A stretch of DNA of 64,000 nt from Streptomyces longhuiensis (GCF_020616555.1 NZ_CP085173.1:9440001-9504000), one strand, 5' to 3'; numbered from the stretch's first letter, positions 8,610 to 17,705 are shown. Notes: generated by a model not told the origin, from the letters alone. Numbers and translations: made by a program.

Positions 8610-9329
8610 TCAGATCGGTGCCTCGTCGGTCAGCGAAGGCACGGCGCGCGGACGGAGGACCATGAGCGAGTCTTGCAAGCTCGCCACCATGGCAAAGGGG
8701 AACCGGTCGAGCTCAAGGCAGAGCGCGACGTCATCAGGATGGACCCCTTGACGTACACCCTCCGTCAGCTCAGCTGCGGCGCGTGACTCGCCGGCACGGC
8801 GGAGGAACCCAACTGCATCCGTCCCGGCCTCGGTGGCCCTGCGAGCGATGTATTGAGCGCACGCCAGATCTTCATCGGCCTGTCCATCCTCGCCAGTGAC
8901 CACGAACGTGACATCGTCACGCTCGCCTGTCCGCAAGACGCGAGCCGTTGCCTCCGCCACCACGAAGCTGGCACACAGCACCAGCGACGCCTCCTTGACC
9001 GCAAGGGCGCCGACCGTCCCCGCCGTGGTCTTCTGTACGACGGTCCGTCCGCCGAGGTCAATGGACCGCAGCAAGCCAGGCGAGTTGACCGTGTCGAACC
9101 CGGGCGCGGGCGGACCGTCTTTGATGGCCACCCACTCCGGGTGGCGAGCCTTGAGTGCCAGTGCTTCGTCCAGTGACTCGGCAAGGACAATCCTTTCGGC
9201 CCCCTGCCCAAAGGCCCAGGCGGCCACTGTAAAGGCACGCATGACGTCGACTACGACGGCCACTGACGGGGTTTCGACCAGCTCGGCTATGCCAATGAAA
9301 CGAGGGTTCATCCGGTCATGATCGGCCAT
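8610..9329 (-). CDS. 2-phosphosulfolactate phosphatase-like protein (ComB family)
   Basis: About 239 aa. The family hydrolyses 2-phospho-3-sulfolactate, a step of coenzyme M synthesis in methanogens, but it is common in bacteria that do not make coenzyme M, where its substrate is uncertain. Family features visible are [10 protein letters not shown] near the N-terminus, the PGFDTVNSP segment, and [15 protein letters not shown], which matches the conserved TxxGT phosphate-binding region. The start at 9329 ([11 protein letters not shown]) is tentative; ATG 9311 is equally possible because neither has a strong ribosome-binding site. No other sulfonate or coenzyme M gene is nearby, so the gene is an orphan. 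It is followed upstream by a broken kinase. Confidence 0.75.
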   Translation of the reverse strand: MADHDRMNPRFIGIAELVETPSVAVVVDVMRAFTVAAWAFGQGAERIVLAESLDEALALKARHPEWVAIKDGPPAPGFDTVNSPGLLRSIDLGGRTVVQKTTAGTVGALAVKEASLVLCASFVVAEATARVLRTGERDDVTFVVTGEDGQADEDLACAQYIARRATEAGTDAVGFLRRAGESRAAAELTEGVRQGVHPDDVALCLELDRFPFAMVASLQDSLMVLRPRAVPSLTDEAPI

Positions 9330-9479
9330 GCCCGACCAAAAGTATTCGGACAGTGATGCGAATCTCTCGACGGTCTCAGACTGCAACACACATGTCTGAC
9401 TGCCTGCGTCGTGAAGCAGTGCGCGACGGCACGCCTGCTCAATCGCCAGGCGACTCCGCGACCGCTAATGGTCCGGAAG

Positions 9480-9690
9480 AACCCCTCACTCTCGTCGAGG
9501 TGATGGAGCGTCACCACATGTGGATCGCCGATTCTGGCCAGCGCACGGGCCTCATGCGGTACGCGTTCGTGCAGTACCCGGCAAGCCACCGTGTCCTGGG
9601 GCGAGCTCCGGAGCGAGAAGGCTGACCTGCTTGACCGCGACCTCGCGAGGGAGCGCCAGATCACGCGCCCACCACATGGTGCCTGAGTAG
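9480..9690 (-). pseudogene. Frameshifted remnant of a Ser/Thr protein kinase N-lobe
   Basis: Two minus-strand frames together spell the start of a Hanks-type kinase. One frame gives GTMWWARDLALPREVAVKQV (a degraded glycine loop and the VAVK catalytic lysine). The next gives HEARALARIGDPHVVTLHHL, the helix-C and following strand region (E-ARA-L-A-R-I-x-HP-x-VV). The C-lobe with HRD and DFG is absent. The frame change and truncation show that it is not functional. Confidence 0.6.
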
Positions 9691-10027
9691 TGGCAGGAGG
9701 CGGTCACACAGCCGCTCAGGTCGTCCACACTGCGCAGCACAGCCAGCCTCTACGCGGCGGGTGTTTTGAGGTCGCGTTCAGTCATGCAGGTCTCCGAGAT
9801 GTGAGAGACCCACCTGTCAATAGTGACCGTCTTTTTGGATCCAGAGGCCTGCAGGGCACCCAGGTCAGCATCATCTGAGTGCCACCGCCGATCCTCACCG
9901 AACCGAAGGGAAACCTTCCAGAAGGGCATGACTCTGTGGACCGGTTGCCGTGTGAGGGTGCGCATCCTCGGTGGACGTGCCGGACGGTCGGCCGGCTGGT
10001 GCCCCACGACGTCACTCGCAGGGGCCA
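9691..10027. other. Intergenic stretch, no gene seen
   Basis: About 340 bp between the kinase remnant and a proline-rich small gene. No coding signal, repeat or hairpin stood out on either strand. Confidence 0.4.
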
Positions 10028-10288
10028 TCAGTCCGGCGGCTCCGTTGGGCGAGGCCGACCAGGCTCCGGCTCCGTGGGGTCAGGCTCATCCGGGCCGGGG
10101 GGCGCGGGCGGCTCAGGTGGTGGCACGGGTGAGCCGGGTGGTGTGGGCGGATCCGGCGGGCTTGGCGGTTCGACCGGTTTCGGTCCATCGGGCGGTTCGC
10201 CGGGGTCTGGGGGCTTTGGGCGTGGTGGGGGTTCGGCCGGCGGCACGGGGGTGACGTCGGGGTCGGTTGGTACAGGCACAGTTCCCAT
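10028..10288 (-). CDS. Small proline-rich acidic protein, uncharacterised
   Basis: An 86-aa protein beginning MGTVPVPTDPDVTP and made almost entirely of Pro, Glu, Asp, Gly and Pro-Pro-x repeats. No hydrophobic segment or signal peptide is visible, so it should be a soluble disordered protein. ATG 10288 is chosen because GGAG lies 8 bp upstream. The frame is also open upstream through an SDR-like fragment, so an annotation that extends it would join two unrelated pieces. I do not recognise a family; low-complexity composition makes homology searches weak. Confidence 0.5.
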   Translation of the reverse strand: MGTVPVPTDPDVTPVPPAEPPPRPKPPDPGEPPDGPKPVEPPSPPDPPTPPGSPVPPPEPPAPPGPDEPDPTEPEPGRPRPTEPPD

Positions 10289-10299
10289 GATCATGGCTC

Positions 10300-10507
10300 C
10301 TACGGGCCGAGGCTGTGTTCGAGTTTCAATGACGATCACTCTCGCGGCGCCGGCTCGCTCGGCCTCGCGCACTGCTCTCTCCAGGCCGCCCCAGCCATGG
10401 GCGATCAGCGCGAGCCGGTCGCCCCGGGCGCCGAACGCAGCAGCGCACGCGCTCCCGATCTCACTCCTGGTGCCGGTGACCACCACCGTGCGGCAGGCCT
10501 GCGTGAT
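10300..10507 (-). pseudogene. N-terminal fragment of a short-chain dehydrogenase/reductase
   Basis: The frame reads TVVVTGTRSEIGSACAAAFG, then ARGDRLALIAHG and LERAVREAERAGA. This is the first beta-alpha-beta unit of an SDR (TGxxxxIG cofactor loop, here TGTRSEIG) and its second strand. It stops matching after about 55 residues; no NNAG or YxxxK follows. It runs in frame into the proline-rich gene, which has its own start and Shine-Dalgarno sequence. Confidence 0.5.
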
Positions 10508-11182
10508 GTGTCATACGGTGCGGGTTTCCCTGATCAGCGCTGGCAAACGGCCGTGGGGACCGTGCCGTGGGGGTGGGCTGATCGTAGGGTCGAGAACAGG
10601 CAGACATGGTTCGAGCGAGGGAGGCAGCTGATGCCGCTATGACGCTGTTCCATGCCGATGAGCCTCTGCTCGTCATCAGCCGCTGGCACCCGATCACCTG
10701 GACCGAGACGCTCGCCCAGTGTGGCCGCAGCTGGGCGATGGCGCGCATCCACAAGGTGAGCGGAACGTGTGGTGACCAGCTGCTGGACCACCCGCTCTGC
10801 ACAGGTGAGGGCCGTGGCGGGGCGGCCACGGTCAGAACGGTGAACCAGGGGTTGTTCGCCCGGCTCTGGCCCCACATGCGGGCCCCCGGCGGTGCGTCCG
10901 GGCGGCCGCGGACGCTGAGGAGGCGCTGCTCCACGGTCAAGGCGGTCGTGGGGCCGGCCCAAGCGGTGGCCGCCGCCGACAGGCCCACAGGGCGTGCAGG
11001 CTGCGGCCCGGGCCAAGGTGCGGTTTGTCGTGGTCCCGTCCCGCGGACGCGGCGATCGGACCCTGCGCGCGGCCGGCGCCTGGAAGGCCGCGTCGGTGTC
11101 GCCGGACCCCTCGCCTGTTTCAACGACCGTGCGTACGCGGACCCTGCCCGCTACGCGCCCGACTTCGTTGGGCCGCACTGCC
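10508..11182. other. Stretch of about 670 bp with no supportable gene
   Basis: Open frames exist on both strands (for example 10606-11190 plus), but none shows a recognisable motif, a good ribosome-binding site and a plausible amino-acid composition together. The plus frame is rich in Arg, Gly and Cys as non-coding high-G+C DNA tends to be. It is probably decayed sequence. Confidence 0.35.
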
Positions 11183-11917
11183 GTGAGTGAGATGTTCGGC
11201 GCCGACTACACGGTCTCTGTCGAGTTCTACGATCTGCTCCAGGCCGAAACCGACCGCCGCTCGGCAAAACGACGCTTCGCCGAGGCGGCCAGCCACGCCC
11301 GGCACGGGATCCTCGATATCGGTGCGGGTACCGGGATCGTCACCGAGACCCTGCTGACCGCCTCCGCCGCGCCGATCCACGCCGTCGAGCCGGCGGCTCC
11401 GATGCGCGCGGCCCTGCTGTCCCGCCTGGCCGGCCTGGGCGCTGACCAGCGTGCCCGCGTCACTCTTCACCCCGAGCCCATCGAGAGAGCGGGAATCGAG
11501 GAGGTCGCAGACCTGGCCATCGCCTCCAACATCATCGCCTGCCTCGACCCCGCCACCCGACGTGCCACCTGGCAGGCCGTCAGCCGCGCGCTCCTGCCTG
11601 GCGGGCTATTGCTCTTCGACCCACCGCCCACCGAACTGCCTACCGGTCGCGAGAAGGTGGGACGGCTCGGGCCGGTCCGCGTAGGCCCGGACATGTACGG
11701 CGCCGACATCACCCGAGAACCCGACGCGGGGATCGTGCGGATGGTCTTCACCTATCACGTCGAACGAGACGGACGGGTATTGCGCCAGCAGCAGGAGACG
11801 TTCGAGCTGTGGCCGGCCAGCACTTCGGAGATCGGCGCAGAACTCGAGGCACAGGGCCTGCACGTCGTGCAGGCCCCCAGCGCCGATCTCCTGGCCGCTC
11901 GCCGCCCTGCACACTGA
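11183..11917 (+). CDS. Class I SAM-dependent methyltransferase
   Basis: About 244 aa with a clear Rossmann methyltransferase fold: motif I ILDIGAGTGIVT, an acidic residue at the end of strand 2 (HAVEPAAPMRAA), motif IV-like LAIASNIIACLDP, and post-motif LLPGGLLLFDPPP. The C-terminal half carries strands typical of small-molecule methyltransferases (YHVERDGRVLRQQQETFELWP). The substrate is not predictable. GTG 11183 or ATG 11192 could be the start; neither has a strong Shine-Dalgarno sequence. The gene stands alone between decayed sequence and a transporter remnant. Confidence 0.75.
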   Translation: MSEMFGADYTVSVEFYDLLQAETDRRSAKRRFAEAASHARHGILDIGAGTGIVTETLLTASAAPIHAVEPAAPMRAALLSRLAGLGADQRARVTLHPEPIERAGIEEVADLAIASNIIACLDPATRRATWQAVSRALLPGGLLLFDPPPTELPTGREKVGRLGPVRVGPDMYGADITREPDAGIVRMVFTYHVERDGRVLRQQQETFELWPASTSEIGAELEAQGLHVVQAPSADLLAARRPAH

Positions 11918-12083
11918 CGGAGATGTGTGGGTCAGCGCTGGCGCACTCGGACCTGTTGCGAAAGTTGATCTTCCTCATTGATGGTCATGTCTCGTGCGAT
12001 GTGTGGAGCGGGTACCCAGGCGCATGGTCAGCAGCGTGCTGACGGTATCCCCCTTGCTCGTCGAGGAACTCGTGGATCTCGCT

Positions 12084-12311
12084 GCGCAGTACAGGGTCGG
12101 CGGCCTCGCCGATCAGCTGATCGTGCGACTGGCTTGCCAGTTGGAACGCGACGAAGACGAGCAGGGCACCGATGAGGAGCGAGGCCCGGGCTTCGTAGGC
12201 GATGTCGCCGGTGAGCATGTACAGGCCCACGCCGTCCAAGTCGAACGACGTCTGTGGGAGGGCGGCGAAGGCGAGGAACGCTCCGACCGGCTCTCCCAGG
12301 TCCCTGGCGTG
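12084..12311 (-). pseudogene. Remnant of a cation diffusion facilitator transporter
   Basis: The minus strand encodes LYMLTGDIAYEARASLLIGA, then LLVFVAFQLASQSHDQLIGEAADP and SEIHEFLDEQ before homology stops. This matches the fifth and sixth membrane helices and following cytosolic turn of CDF (Zn2+/Co2+ efflux) proteins, where a TG-x-x-x-(Y/W)(D/E)A-x-AS-x-x-IG-x-LL pattern and a LIGExADP motif are typical. Everything before and after is missing, so the gene is broken. Confidence 0.5.
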
Positions 12312-12494
12312 CTGAACCCGCACTTCGATCTGTGACAGGCCGAGCCCTGGGCAGCCCGCCGGGCCCGGACGAGGCCAGCCGGTCCGGGCGCGCTCGGCCA
12401 CATCGCTGTCTGGCCGGCGGTGACAAACTTGCCTCCACGCGGCCACGTGCGGTTTGGTCGGAGACGCGAGCGGCGCCTGGCGGACCGCCTGCAG

Positions 12495-13139
12495 TCACGC
12501 AGGACGGTCGGGCTGTTGCAACTGTCGTGGGTGGAGGGCTGAGAAGATTCGCTGGAACCGAAGGGCCATCTCGTGGGCGGTCTGCTCGGGATGGTGGCGC
12601 CACCAGGCGACCGACGAGCTCACGATCCCGTACCAGAAGTGCGTGACGAGGTCGATATCGAGCGGATCATCGGCCAGGGAGCCGGCGAGAAACTCGGCTA
12701 CGCCGACCGCTCCCATGCGGTTGAGGTCGCGCCGGTAGGCACTGGCAGCGGGGTAGAGATCGCTGTCCGCGGTCAGCGTCGAGTCGTAAACGAGTTCCCA
12801 GTCCTCCAAGCGCGATTCCAGCGCCCGGAAGATGGCCACCAGAGTGCGTTCGGCCCGCCCGCTGTCCGCCGGCCCCCGCTGTGACGATTCGACCGCGGCG
12901 ACGAGGCGCGAACCCGCGCGGTCCAGGCAGGCCATGTACAGGCCGTCCCTGGAGCCGAAGTACTCGTAGATCAGAGGCTTGGTGATCCCCGCTCGGCTCG
13001 CCACGACGGCCGTCGCCCCACGTGCGTACCCCTTGGCTGCGAACTCCTGCGCCGCCGCATCCAGGATCAGGCGTTCTCGCTCCATGCGCGGCATGCCCTT
13101 GGTTCCCACGGGGCGGGCGCCCCTGTCCTGCTTGCTCAT
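12495..13139 (-). CDS. TetR/AcrR family transcriptional regulator
   Basis: A 214-aa regulator. Residues ~15-65 form the TetR helix-turn-helix: ILDAAAQEFAAKGYARGATA, then VASRAGITKPLIYEYFGSRD. The remaining helices form the ligand-binding/dimer domain and are family-specific. ATG 13139 is chosen over the GTG two codons upstream because AAGGTG sits at a suitable distance. It is divergent from the FAD-linked oxidase starting at 13204, with only 64 bp between them, so it most likely represses both itself and the oxidase. The inducer is unknown. Confidence 0.88.
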   Translation of the reverse strand: MSKQDRGARPVGTKGMPRMERERLILDAAAQEFAAKGYARGATAVVASRAGITKPLIYEYFGSRDGLYMACLDRAGSRLVAAVESSQRGPADSGRAERTLVAIFRALESRLEDWELVYDSTLTADSDLYPAASAYRRDLNRMGAVGVAEFLAGSLADDPLDIDLVTHFWYGIVSSSVAWWRHHPEQTAHEMALRFQRIFSALHPRQLQQPDRPA

Positions 13140-13161
13140 GACCACACCTTATGCCACGCTG

Positions 13162-13171
13162 ACCGAGCGGT
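13162..13171. promoter_or_regulatory. Candidate operator between tetR and the FAD oxidase
   Basis: ACCG-AG-CGGT, a short inverted repeat in the 64-bp divergent promoter region, adjacent to TAACTTACTCATCGTTCA. Small and only suggestive; proposed because TetR regulators usually bind palindromes in such divergent gaps. Confidence 0.3.
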
Positions 13172-13203
13172 AACTTACTCATCGTTCAGATCGGTGGTGG
13201 CGT

Positions 13204-14847
13204 GTGGTGGGGCAGAAGACGCGTTCGTGGTGGGGATGGGGAAATGTCGAGGACGCCGTGGTTGGCATGGAATCTGATGAGCTGACCCGGAAAGTCTCGG
13301 AACTACTGCCGGGTGCCGACCTGACCCATCATCCGGCCCCGCCGGTCGAGTCGTTCGAAGTGGGCGCGAGCAAGGTGAAGGCGCCGCCGGCTCTGGCGTC
13401 CATTGTTTCTGCGGATGTGCGTGACCGCCTGGCGCACAGCCATGGGCAGGCGTTCCGGGATGTGGTGCGTGCGTTGCTGGGACGGTTGCCGCACGTGCCC
13501 GACCTTGTCGTGCGTCCGACCTCGGAGGCGGAGGTCGTCCAGGTGCTGGACTGGTGCAGTGACGCCGACGTAGCGGTCATCCCCTTCGGGGGCGGTTCGT
13601 CCGTGGTCGGCGGTGTCGAGCCGCGGGTGGAGGGGGACTACTCCGGGGTGGTCAGCCTGGATCTCACTGCGATGGACCGGGTTTTGGAGGTAGACCACAC
13701 CAGCCGGGCCGCACGCGTTCAGGCCGGGGTGTACGGGCCGCGTCTGGAGGAGCAGTTGAAGCCGGAGGGATACACCCTCCGGTTCTTCCCGCAGTCCTTT
13801 GAGTTCTCCACCCTCGGCGGCTGGCTGGCTACCCGAGCGGGCGGTCACTTCGCGACGCTGCTCACCCACATCGACGATCTCACCGAGTCACTGCGGGTAG
13901 TTACCCCTGCCGGTGTCGTCGAGTCCCGCCGGCTGCCTGGTTCTGGGGCAGGGCCCTCTCCCGACCGGCTCTTCCTCGGCTCCGAGGGGGCGCTCGGCGT
14001 CATCACCGAAGCCTGGGTGCGGCTCCAGGACCAACCCCGGTGGCGGGCCGGGGCGTCGGTCGGGTTCGCGGACTACGACGCGGGTGTGCACGCCGTGCGG
14101 GCCCTGTCCCAGTCCGGGCTGCACCCGTCCAACTGCCGTCTGCTGGATCCCGTGGAGGCGTTCATCAACGCAGGCTCCCCGACAGCAGTCCTGGTGCTCG
14201 GCTTCGAATCCGCAGATCACCCCGTCACCGCTTGGATGGAACGTGCCTTGGAGCTGTGCCGTGACCACGGTGGCACCCTGGCCGAGCCGCCCCGGTACAC
14301 CGATACCGCCGACCAGAGCGCACGTAGCGGAGTCGCGGACACCTGGCGCTCATCGTTCATCCGGATGCCCTATCAGCGGGACGCGCTCGCGGCCAGGGGC
14401 ATGATTGTGGAGACGTTCGAGACCGCGTGCACGTGGGACCGGTTCGATGCTCTTCGTGCGACGGTCAACGAGGCTGCCCAGGAGGCCATGCGGCAGGTCG
14501 GGGCGACGGGTGTGGTGACCTGCCGGTTCACCCACGTCTACCCGGACGGCCCGGCACCGTACTTCGGGATCTACGCCAGCGGAGCGTGGGGCAAGACGGG
14601 GGAGCAGTGGGACGAGATCAAGGCAGCGGTCTCCCAGGCACTGATCGACACCGGATCCACGATCACACACCACCACGCCGTGGGCCGCGACCATCGGCCG
14701 TGGTACGACCAGCAGCGCCCCGCCCTGTTCGCCTCGGCCCTTCAAGCCGGCAAGGCTACGCTCGACCCGACCGGAATCCTCAACCCCGGTGTCGTGATCG
14801 ACCCCCTGCGCCCAGGTGGCGATGCTGACGTGGTGAAGCGACAGTAG
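13204..14847 (+). CDS. FAD-binding oxidase, alkyldihydroxyacetonephosphate synthase-like
   Basis: A 547-aa flavoprotein of the VAO/PCMH superfamily. The N-terminus carries WWGWGNVEDA, typical of the ADPS branch. The FAD_binding_4 domain follows (VIPFGGGSSVVGG at ~125-140; STLGGWLATRAGGHFATL; EGALGVITEAWV). The C-terminal FAD-oxidase_C region has HHHAVGRDHRPWY, matching the active-site His-rich loop of ADPS. In eukaryotes this enzyme makes the ether bond of ether lipids. In actinobacteria the homologues may oxidise other substrates, so the precise reaction is unsure. The GTG at 13204 (or 13207) follows a GGTGG stretch. Divergent with the TetR gene, so probably repressed by it. Confidence 0.82.
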   Translation: MVGQKTRSWWGWGNVEDAVVGMESDELTRKVSELLPGADLTHHPAPPVESFEVGASKVKAPPALASIVSADVRDRLAHSHGQAFRDVVRALLGRLPHVPDLVVRPTSEAEVVQVLDWCSDADVAVIPFGGGSSVVGGVEPRVEGDYSGVVSLDLTAMDRVLEVDHTSRAARVQAGVYGPRLEEQLKPEGYTLRFFPQSFEFSTLGGWLATRAGGHFATLLTHIDDLTESLRVVTPAGVVESRRLPGSGAGPSPDRLFLGSEGALGVITEAWVRLQDQPRWRAGASVGFADYDAGVHAVRALSQSGLHPSNCRLLDPVEAFINAGSPTAVLVLGFESADHPVTAWMERALELCRDHGGTLAEPPRYTDTADQSARSGVADTWRSSFIRMPYQRDALAARGMIVETFETACTWDRFDALRATVNEAAQEAMRQVGATGVVTCRFTHVYPDGPAPYFGIYASGAWGKTGEQWDEIKAAVSQALIDTGSTITHHHAVGRDHRPWYDQQRPALFASALQAGKATLDPTGILNPGVVIDPLRPGGDADVVKRQ

Positions 14848-15038
14848 GCCAGGTCTGCCCGCGCACCGGCGGCAACTTCTGCCAGGGGCAGCCGGAGATG
14901 GCGACGAACATTATGGCAGCCAGGCACTCGCGGGCCGCGAGCAGCCGACGCCCACATCCCCTTGCGGCCGTATGACCACTTCTCCGACACCAAGGAAGCG
15001 ACGTATTGAAGGAAACGACGTACTAAGGGAGAACGGAA

Positions 15039-15317
15039 TCAACAGAGGAGCACGGTCACGAGAGTCATGCCCGCCGGGGTGAACGTGACGTAGTCGCCGA
15101 GGTGGCCCGACTGGAGACGGTGGAGGGGCGCGGCCCAGCGCGGCGGTTCGTCCGTCGCGGGACGGTGCACCGCCGTCCAGGCGAGGGTGAGCGCCAGGAC
15201 TGAGGAGAGAAGGCCCACGGTGACCCCGCCCCCCGTCCAGTGGGGTGCGGGTGTGACCGGGGGCGGCGCCGCCCCCGCCGTCCCGAGTACAGGTCGGCAG
15301 TGGCTTGCGTGCTTCAT
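15039..15317 (-). pseudogene. Possible C-terminal remnant of a proton-conducting membrane transporter
   Basis: A minus-strand frame of ~92 residues has two hydrophobic segments (VTVGLLSSVLALTLAW; GMTLVTVLLC) joined by WAAPLHRLQSGHLGDYVTF. The LRxLQSGHxGDY motif just before a last helix is typical of the C-terminus of NuoL/MrpA/hydrogenase-4-like proton-translocating subunits. There is no ribosome-binding site at its ATG and no other subunit nearby, so I treat it as a remnant. A genuine small membrane protein is the alternative. Confidence 0.35.
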
Positions 15318-15562
15318 GCTAAATCGGGCGTCCTTGTGCGGCGGAAGCCGGCGGAGGAAAGGGCCAGGGGACATGCAGGTGCTGCGTCCGCCCCCACTCA
15401 AGGCCTTGCTGAATGCGACCGGGCAAAGCCGGTCCGCGCCCGGGGAGATTGAGGTAGCGAGCGCACGCGCCTCATGCGTGGATGGAGTGCGCGACGCGGG
15501 ACTCGCGCAAATGTCTCGCTTGACCGGCAAGACAAGAGCGGCCCTTTGAAGAGGAGGCAGGC

Positions 15563-15889
15563 ATGCCTGCAGGATCGAATGCAAAGCGTGAGCGGCAGTA
15601 CGAGCACATCAAGGAAGGCGCGCAGGAGCGCGGCGTCTCGGAGAAGCGTGCAAAAGAAATCGCTTCCCGGACAGTCAACAAAGAGCGCGCCCGCGCCGGC
15701 GAAGCCAAGTCGTCCAGCAGGACGTCCACTCGGGACCCGAAATCCGCGTCACAGCGTGGCGGCGAACGTTCTCACTCCGGCTCACAGGGGCCGACCAAGG
15801 ACCAGCTGTACGACGAGGCCAAGAAGAAGAACATCGAGGGCCGTTCATCGATGAACAAGCATCAACTGCGAAAGGCCCTCGGCCACTGA
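15563..15889 (+). CDS. Plasmid stabilisation-like basic protein
   Basis: A 108-aa, very lysine/arginine-rich protein common in Streptomyces under the name plasmid stabilisation protein, although a partition role is not established. The N-terminal half (AKRERQYEHIKEGAQERG, then RAKEIASRTVNKERA) is helical and charged. After a Ser/Arg linker, the C-terminal TKDQLYDEAKKKNIEGRSSM-NKHQLRKAL segment resembles a Rho N-terminal/SAP-like nucleic-acid-binding helix pair. AAGAGGAGG lies 6 bp before the ATG. The gene stands alone. Confidence 0.8.
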   Translation: MPAGSNAKRERQYEHIKEGAQERGVSEKRAKEIASRTVNKERARAGEAKSSSRTSTRDPKSASQRGGERSHSGSQGPTKDQLYDEAKKKNIEGRSSMNKHQLRKALGH

Positions 15890-16578
15890 CGCGGCCGAAG
15901 GGCTTGCCGGCGTCAGGCATCTTGCCCATCCAGGGGCGGAGCGTGGCGCCGGGCACGTCTACCTGGCGACGTTGTTCTGGCCTGGTGCGTCGGTGCCAGA
16001 GCTGAACGGCGTGGTGTCGGGGCGTCGTGGCTGGCCGACTGCTCGTCGCAGCCTGAATTCCCCGCCGAGAGCTGGGAGATCGGGAAGCAGCATGGATGTG
16101 GGACGCGTTTGATGCGGCCTCCCTCTGTGTGGGTGCGCCGTAATCGAGGCGTCTGGCCCGCTACCGCAAATGGTGCAGATCGTCACTTGGCGTGTCGGCG
16201 TGGGGGGGAGCTTCACCCACGCATCACAGACGAGTCGCCGTCATGGGCGGTATGCGGGCCGAGGCGCTGAACCAACTGCTCCGGTACGTGAGGCACGGCG
16301 CCACACGCACAGTTCATGGCCGGTGTGCACCGAGCGGCATGCGGGGTCGGCGGCCGCGTCCTGGCCGGCCTCCGCGCAACGAGAGCAAGCTTTCGTACCG
16401 TGAGATCGCCGCCGCGCTCGACGCCGACGAAGATGCGTCCCATGTGTGGTGAGCGTCGACAGCCGGCGCCGTGCGCTGGACGCTCGCCAATTCGGCCGAT
16501 CGCCGGCCGAACCTGCGGCAGCGCACCGCGTAGCGACTTACCTCTCGTACTTCACGATGGCATGCGTCAGGTGCACAC
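15890..16578. other. Intergenic stretch of about 690 bp without a supportable gene
   Basis: A short frame near 16380-16450 ends ESKLSYREIAAALDADED, which resembles the recognition part of a helix-turn-helix, but it has no coherent N-terminal context. The rest looks non-coding. Confidence 0.35.
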
Positions 16579-17628
16579 CTAGGGGTGCATGACGATCTTT
16601 CCCACGTGGCGCCTTCGAGCGAGGAGTTCCTGCGCCTCAGCGGCCTGGTCCAGTGGGAACGTCGCGGCGACAACGGGTTGGATCTGGGCCTTGCGGGCCA
16701 GGTCCATGAGGAGGTCGAAGTGCGTGGGTGTATGCATCGTGGAGCCGATCACCTGCGCGTTGTGCAGGTAGAGGCGGCGCACATCAAAGGTGACCTCGTA
16801 CCCGCCAAGTGCACCGGCGATGACCCACCGTCCACCTTCGCGCAGCAGCGGCAGTCCCTCGCTCACCAGGTCTCCGGCTACGACGTCGAGTGCGACGTCG
16901 ATGCCCTCCGGGGCGGTCGCGCGGATCTCGTCGGCGACGTCACGTGCGCGGTCGATCACTTCGTGCGCACCTGCCTCGCGCACCGAATCGACCTTGGATC
17001 CGCTGCTGATGGCGATTACCCTCGCACCGCGCGCACGGGCGATCTGGAGCAGCGCAAGGCCGACACCGCCGGACGCTCCCGAGACCAGCGCGGTCTCCCC
17101 CGGTTGTAGGCGGGCTCGCTCGATCATGCCCAGCGCAGTGCCGTAGGCGGTCGGCAACGCCGCGAGTTGATCGTCCGTGAGCGGAGATTCCGTCACGTCA
17201 TGTGTGCGCTCGGCCGACGCTGTCACGTACTCGGCGTAACCGCCGTCGCGCTCGCTTCCCATGAGGCCCACCGGATTCGCATCCGGCCCGTCACTGTCGT
17301 AGATCGCCGGGTCGACGACCACTCGGCGACCGACAAGACTCTCGTCCACGGCGGCGCCAACTGCCACGACTCGGCCGGCCACGTCGGCGCCCTGGATGCG
17401 CGGAAAGTCGATCGGGCCCCGCCAGCCCGACAGCGCACCTGGGTCTCCCGGGCGGCCGTAGGCGCCCTCCCGGGTCCACAGGTCGGTGTTGTTCAGCGCT
17501 ACCGCGCGGACCCGGACCAGTACCTCTCCCGCCTGCGGGGTGGGCACGGCCACCTCCGTCAGCTCAAGAACCTCCGGCCCTCCGTGCTCTGCGATCCGCA
17601 CCGCACGCATGGTCTCGGGCACACCCAT
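16579..17628 (-). CDS. Zinc-less MDR family oxidoreductase (quinone oxidoreductase-like)
   Basis: A 349-aa medium-chain dehydrogenase/reductase. The N-terminal GroES-like domain (MRAVRIAEHGGPEVLELTEV; VRAVALNNTDLW) is followed by a Rossmann domain with GASGGVGLALLQIARARGA for NAD(P)H, AISSGSKVDSVREAGAHEVI, and a C-terminal GKIVMHP ending. The structural and catalytic Zn ligands of alcohol dehydrogenases are absent, as in quinone oxidoreductases. A perfect GAGGAGG precedes ATG 17628. It is divergent from a TetR gene, and two copies of a matching palindrome lie between them, so expression is probably repressed until a ligand, perhaps an electrophile or quinone, appears. Confidence 0.88.
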   Translation of the reverse strand: MGVPETMRAVRIAEHGGPEVLELTEVAVPTPQAGEVLVRVRAVALNNTDLWTREGAYGRPGDPGALSGWRGPIDFPRIQGADVAGRVVAVGAAVDESLVGRRVVVDPAIYDSDGPDANPVGLMGSERDGGYAEYVTASAERTHDVTESPLTDDQLAALPTAYGTALGMIERARLQPGETALVSGASGGVGLALLQIARARGARVIAISSGSKVDSVREAGAHEVIDRARDVADEIRATAPEGIDVALDVVAGDLVSEGLPLLREGGRWVIAGALGGYEVTFDVRRLYLHNAQVIGSTMHTPTHFDLLMDLARKAQIQPVVAATFPLDQAAEAQELLARRRHVGKIVMHP

Positions 17629-17650
17629 CGCCTGAACCTCCTCGCGGGTA

Positions 17651-17693
17651 CACTGATCTGTGAACTCTAGCCACCACGCTACACCGATCAGTG
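17651..17693. promoter_or_regulatory. Two copies of a 12-bp palindromic operator (consensus CACYGATCWGTG)
   Basis: CACTGATCTGTG at 17651-17662 and CACCGATCAGTG at 17682-17693 are each 10/12 palindromic. They share the core GATC flanked by CAC/GTG and lie 31 bp apart (three helical turns), so two TetR dimers would sit on the same DNA face. The first is 23 bp upstream of the MDR start and the second is 12 bp before the regulator ATG. Confidence 0.75.
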
Positions 17694-17705
17694 AAGGGGT
17701 GCCCG

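Noticed and set aside
10028..10486. One 152-aa protein combining an SDR start and a proline-rich tail
   Set aside because: The proline-rich part has its own ATG with GGAG at proper spacing, and the SDR part is truncated; treated as a fragment plus a small gene.
10606..11190. 194-aa plus-strand frame
   Set aside because: No recognisable motif, poor start context, composition like non-coding DNA; kept only as an unassigned stretch.
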